Below, piece by piece: positions 7,125 to 8,781 of a stretch of 8,781 nucleotides of DNA. Both the position numbers and the translations under genes were made by a program. Under the pieces are notes generated by a model. The model was given only the letters and a program-made list of their open reading frames with translations, searched no databases and had not been told where the DNA came from. The DNA comes from DATJQF01 sp035505995. GTDB taxonomy: Bacteria > Bacteroidota > Bacteroidia > Bacteroidales > FEN-979. Location: NCBI GenBank assembly GCA_035505995.1, contig DATJQF010000176.1:1-8781 (forward strand), in the 5' to 3' direction. The first letter of the stretch is position 1. Every line of letters starts with the position of its first letter.

Positions 7125-7775
7125 ATGGTCCAGTACATCCATTTCAGGGATCCGAATTCGGAGCAGATGAAAGAGCTGCTGGGCAGCCTGGAAAAATGCC
7201 CGGGGACCTGCTTCTTTTTCGACCTCAGCAACTCCACCGGGATAAAATTCTCCTCGCCGGTGACCGGCTGGGCCGCCAAGCTGAACAACACCTTTAATTT
7301 TATCTCTTTCCTGAACGACTTTCCCGACAATATCGTCAAAGGCATCGGCGACGAGATCATGCTGTTCATCCCCGACGGCGAACTGAAAAGAAAGGCCTCG
7401 TATTCCACCTATTTCGCCCTGCTGGAAGAGATTTACGCCACCCTTTACAATATCCGGCATTACCCGGGCGACGACCTTTTCCTGAATTGCAAGGTGGCCA
7501 TCCATTACTGCACCGAAGTGTACAATATTTCTTTTTTCAAGAACGCCAACGATTATTACGGCACCGATATCGACCTGACTGCCCGTCTCATGTTGAAATG
7601 CTCGGATAACCGGATCGTGCTGAGCGAGGCATTTTATCAGAAGGTCCTGGGAGACCTGCAGGAGAAAAACCTTCCCGCGGATACGGGATGCCTTTCGCTG
7701 GTCTCCCGGAAGGGAACTGAGATGTTTAAGGGGATACCGGTTGAGACTGAGTATCGAACGATTGATGTAAAATGA
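7125..7775 (+). CDS. Small stand-alone class III nucleotidyl cyclase-like protein
   Basis: A 216-residue soluble protein with one cyclase homology domain and no sensor of its own. Metal-binding aspartates are D33 (F-F-F-D-L-S-N-S-T) and D76 (K-G-I-G-D-E). Adenine-specifying residues correspond to K72 and D143 (N-D-Y-Y-G), and the transition-state Arg to R154 (D-L-T-A-R-L). The residue aligned with the transition-state Asn is D150, a change that may lower or alter activity. The C-terminus shows the family ending S-R-K-G-T-E-M-F-K-G-I-P. It begins 11 bases after the STAS gene, in the same transcription unit, which suggests that the STAS protein or its phosphorylation state governs it. It could make cAMP, another cyclic nucleotide, or be a catalytically weak regulatory domain. 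The family call rests on motifs and their order; activity is not established. Confidence 0.78.
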   Translation: MVQYIHFRDPNSEQMKELLGSLEKCPGTCFFFDLSNSTGIKFSSPVTGWAAKLNNTFNFISFLNDFPDNIVKGIGDEIMLFIPDGELKRKASYSTYFALLEEIYATLYNIRHYPGDDLFLNCKVAIHYCTEVYNISFFKNANDYYGTDIDLTARLMLKCSDNRIVLSEAFYQKVLGDLQEKNLPADTGCLSLVSRKGTEMFKGIPVETEYRTIDVK

Positions 7776-7797
7776 GATGCCTGAATATTGAACAAGG

Positions 7798-8526
7798 ATG
7801 CTGGGAGTAGTCGTCACATATGCCGTACTGATCCTGACCGTGCTGGGAAGCGGCTCGGTGATCTTCCTGGTCCGTAAGAGGGAGGACCGGGTACTGAAGA
7901 TGCTCCTGGCCTTCAGCGGGGCTTTCCTGATCGGGATCAGCTTTCTGAAACTGGTGCCCGAGATCTTCGAGACGCCGGCCCCGTACATCGGGCTGTTCAT
8001 CGTCCTGGGGTATCTCATCCAGCTCGGGCTGGAGCTGATCACCGAAGGCGCGGAGCACGGTCATGCGCATGTGCATGAAGAAGGGGAACGGGCCTCGCCG
8101 TTTCTGCTGCTCACGGGACTTTGCATCCATTCCTTCCTGGAGGGGATGCCCATCGCGCCCGGGTTCACCACCACCCTGCGGCACACGCTGATCCTGGGGA
8201 TCGTGATCCATAATATCCCTATTTCCCTCACGCTGATGAGCCTTTTCCTGCATTACGGCTGCTCCCGGCGGAAAGCCTTCTTCTATCTGTTGATATTTTC
8301 CCTGATGACCCCCCTGGGCTCCCTCTTCAGCTACCTGCTGGATCTGACCACTGCCGGTTCGCTGAATATTTATTTTAATTACATACTGGCCGTGGTGGTC
8401 GGGATCTTTCTGCATGTCTCCACTTCCATCCTGTTCGAAACCAGCGAGAATCACCGGTATAACCTGCAGAAGTTCGTTACGGTTTGCGTCGGCATTGCCG
8501 TCGCCTTCGGGCTGAGCCTCATCTGA
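7798..8526 (+). CDS. ZIP-family divalent metal permease, atypical TM5 motif
   Basis: A 242-residue inner-membrane protein with about eight hydrophobic segments (roughly 3-25, 32-52, 62-82, 100-120, 130-150, 158-180, 190-210, 225-242). ZIP proteins move Zn2+, Fe2+ or Mn2+ into the cytoplasm. The TM2 end has L-V-P-E (52-55). The loop between TM3 and TM4 is His-rich (H87, H89, H91, H93), and TM4 carries the signature H111-S-F-L-E115-G. TM5 has H138-N-I-P141, but the residue normally acidic or His after the proline is I142, so one side of the binuclear metal site is reduced. Similar ZIP-like sequences with such changes exist, so function may be altered rather than lost. It lies 22 bases after the cyclase-like gene, same direction, last of the four-gene unit. 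The gap makes co-transcription likely, but a link to the signalling proteins is inference. Confidence 0.82.
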   Translation: MLGVVVTYAVLILTVLGSGSVIFLVRKREDRVLKMLLAFSGAFLIGISFLKLVPEIFETPAPYIGLFIVLGYLIQLGLELITEGAEHGHAHVHEEGERASPFLLLTGLCIHSFLEGMPIAPGFTTTLRHTLILGIVIHNIPISLTLMSLFLHYGCSRRKAFFYLLIFSLMTPLGSLFSYLLDLTTAGSLNIYFNYILAVVVGIFLHVSTSILFETSENHRYNLQKFVTVCVGIAVAFGLSLI

Positions 8527-8532
8527 TCCCCG

Positions 8533-8562
8533 TTGACAGGAATAATTTTTTGTTTACTTTTG
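8533..8562 (+). promoter_or_regulatory. tRNA-Leu promoter, Bacteroidota type
   Basis: TTG at 8533-8535, a 19-base spacer and TACTTTTG at 8555-8562 give a full match to the Bacteroidota consensus with the same spacing as the rRNA promoter in this window. Transcription should start near 8569, about 38 bases before the tRNA. It starts 7 bases after the ZIP stop codon. Confidence 0.85.
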
Positions 8563-8606
8563 CACACCCTTGCTCAATACCCGCACCCCGCACTCACACG
8601 CTCTTC

Positions 8607-8689
8607 GCCCAGGTGGTGAAACTGGTAGACACGCTACTTTGAGGGGGTAGTGGCCATTGGCTGTGCAGGTTCAAGTCCTGTCCTGGGCA
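8607..8689 (+). tRNA. tRNA-Leu, anticodon GAG
   Basis: An 83-base class II tRNA. Acceptor arms GCCCAGG (8607-8613) and CCTGGGC (8682-8688) pair fully, with discriminator A at 8689. The D arm includes the G-G of the loop near 8624-8625. The anticodon stem is CTACT (8634-8638) with GGTAG (8646-8650), and the loop T-T-G-A-G-G-G gives anticodon GAG at 8641-8643, reading CUC and CUU. A long variable arm follows (8651-8664, with GCC/GGC pairing), typical of leucine tRNAs, then the T arm GCAGG-TTCAAGT-CCTGT (8665-8681). The 3' CCA is not encoded and would be added after transcription. Confidence 0.97.
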
Positions 8690-8712
8690 CAAAGACAAAT
8701 GCAAAATGTGAT

Positions 8713-8748
8713 ATGCGAAGTGCGGAAGACGGCACTTCGCATTTTTTT
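8713..8748 (+). terminator. Intrinsic terminator of the tRNA-Leu transcript
   Basis: ATGCGAAGTGC (8713-8723) and GCACTTCGCAT (8732-8742) form a perfect 11-pair stem with an 8-base loop, followed directly by a run of seven T (8742-8748). It lies 24 bases after the tRNA and matches a classic rho-independent terminator. It implies that the tRNA is transcribed alone. The last 33 bases of the window contain nothing recognisable. Confidence 0.93.
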
Positions 8749-8781
8749 ATGATGGCAGGCTTTAATCATGCAAGCATCTGA

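Noticed and set aside
7110..8042. Antisense frame (310 residues) opposite the cyclase-like and ZIP genes
   Set aside because: It spans two well-supported plus-strand genes and their gap, and its translation shows no domain character.
7125..8526. Defence-type cyclic nucleotide system (cyclase plus membrane effector)
   Set aside because: The neighbour is a ZIP-type permease, not a known CBASS or Pycsar effector, and the cyclase sits in an operon with a partner-switch module; nothing else points to phage defence.

Overview
The window comes from a member of the Bacteroidota, probably class Bacteroidia. Three things support this. The first 615 bases are the 5' part of a Bacteroidia-type 16S rRNA gene on the minus strand. 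The two stable-RNA promoters match the Bacteroidota sigma consensus (TTG or TTTG, 19 bases, TAnnTTTG) and not the -35/-10 type. The protein genes lack well-spaced Shine-Dalgarno sequences, as is usual in this phylum. Family or genus cannot be read from the sequence by eye.

Layout: (1) 1-615 minus, start of an rRNA operon that leaves the window on the left, with a leader and promoter at 616-795. (2) 1045-2792 plus, two envelope genes: a PstS-like phosphate-binding-type lipoprotein carrying an EF-hand-like loop, and a small outer-membrane beta-barrel protein. (3) 2814-4265 minus, pepD, an M20 aminoacyl-histidine dipeptidase that converges on the barrel gene. (4) 4384-8526 plus, a tight four-gene unit: a membrane sensor fused to a SpoIIE-type phosphatase and an RsbW-type kinase, a STAS-domain protein, a small stand-alone class III nucleotidyl cyclase-like protein, and a ZIP-family metal permease. 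(5) 8533-8748 plus, a tRNA-Leu(GAG) with its own promoter and a clear intrinsic terminator.

The part most worth attention is the four-gene unit. It looks like a partner-switching signalling module. The periplasmic dCache domain would sense a ligand and set the balance between phosphatase and kinase domains lying on one polypeptide. Both would act on the serine of the STAS protein encoded 3 bases downstream. No sigma factor is encoded nearby. The next gene is a cyclase-like protein with an altered active site, so STAS control of a cyclase, or of something it makes, is an attractive but unproven output. The ZIP permease at the end keeps its TM4 metal motif but lacks the usual acidic ligand in TM5. 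The other genes look like ordinary housekeeping or envelope functions.
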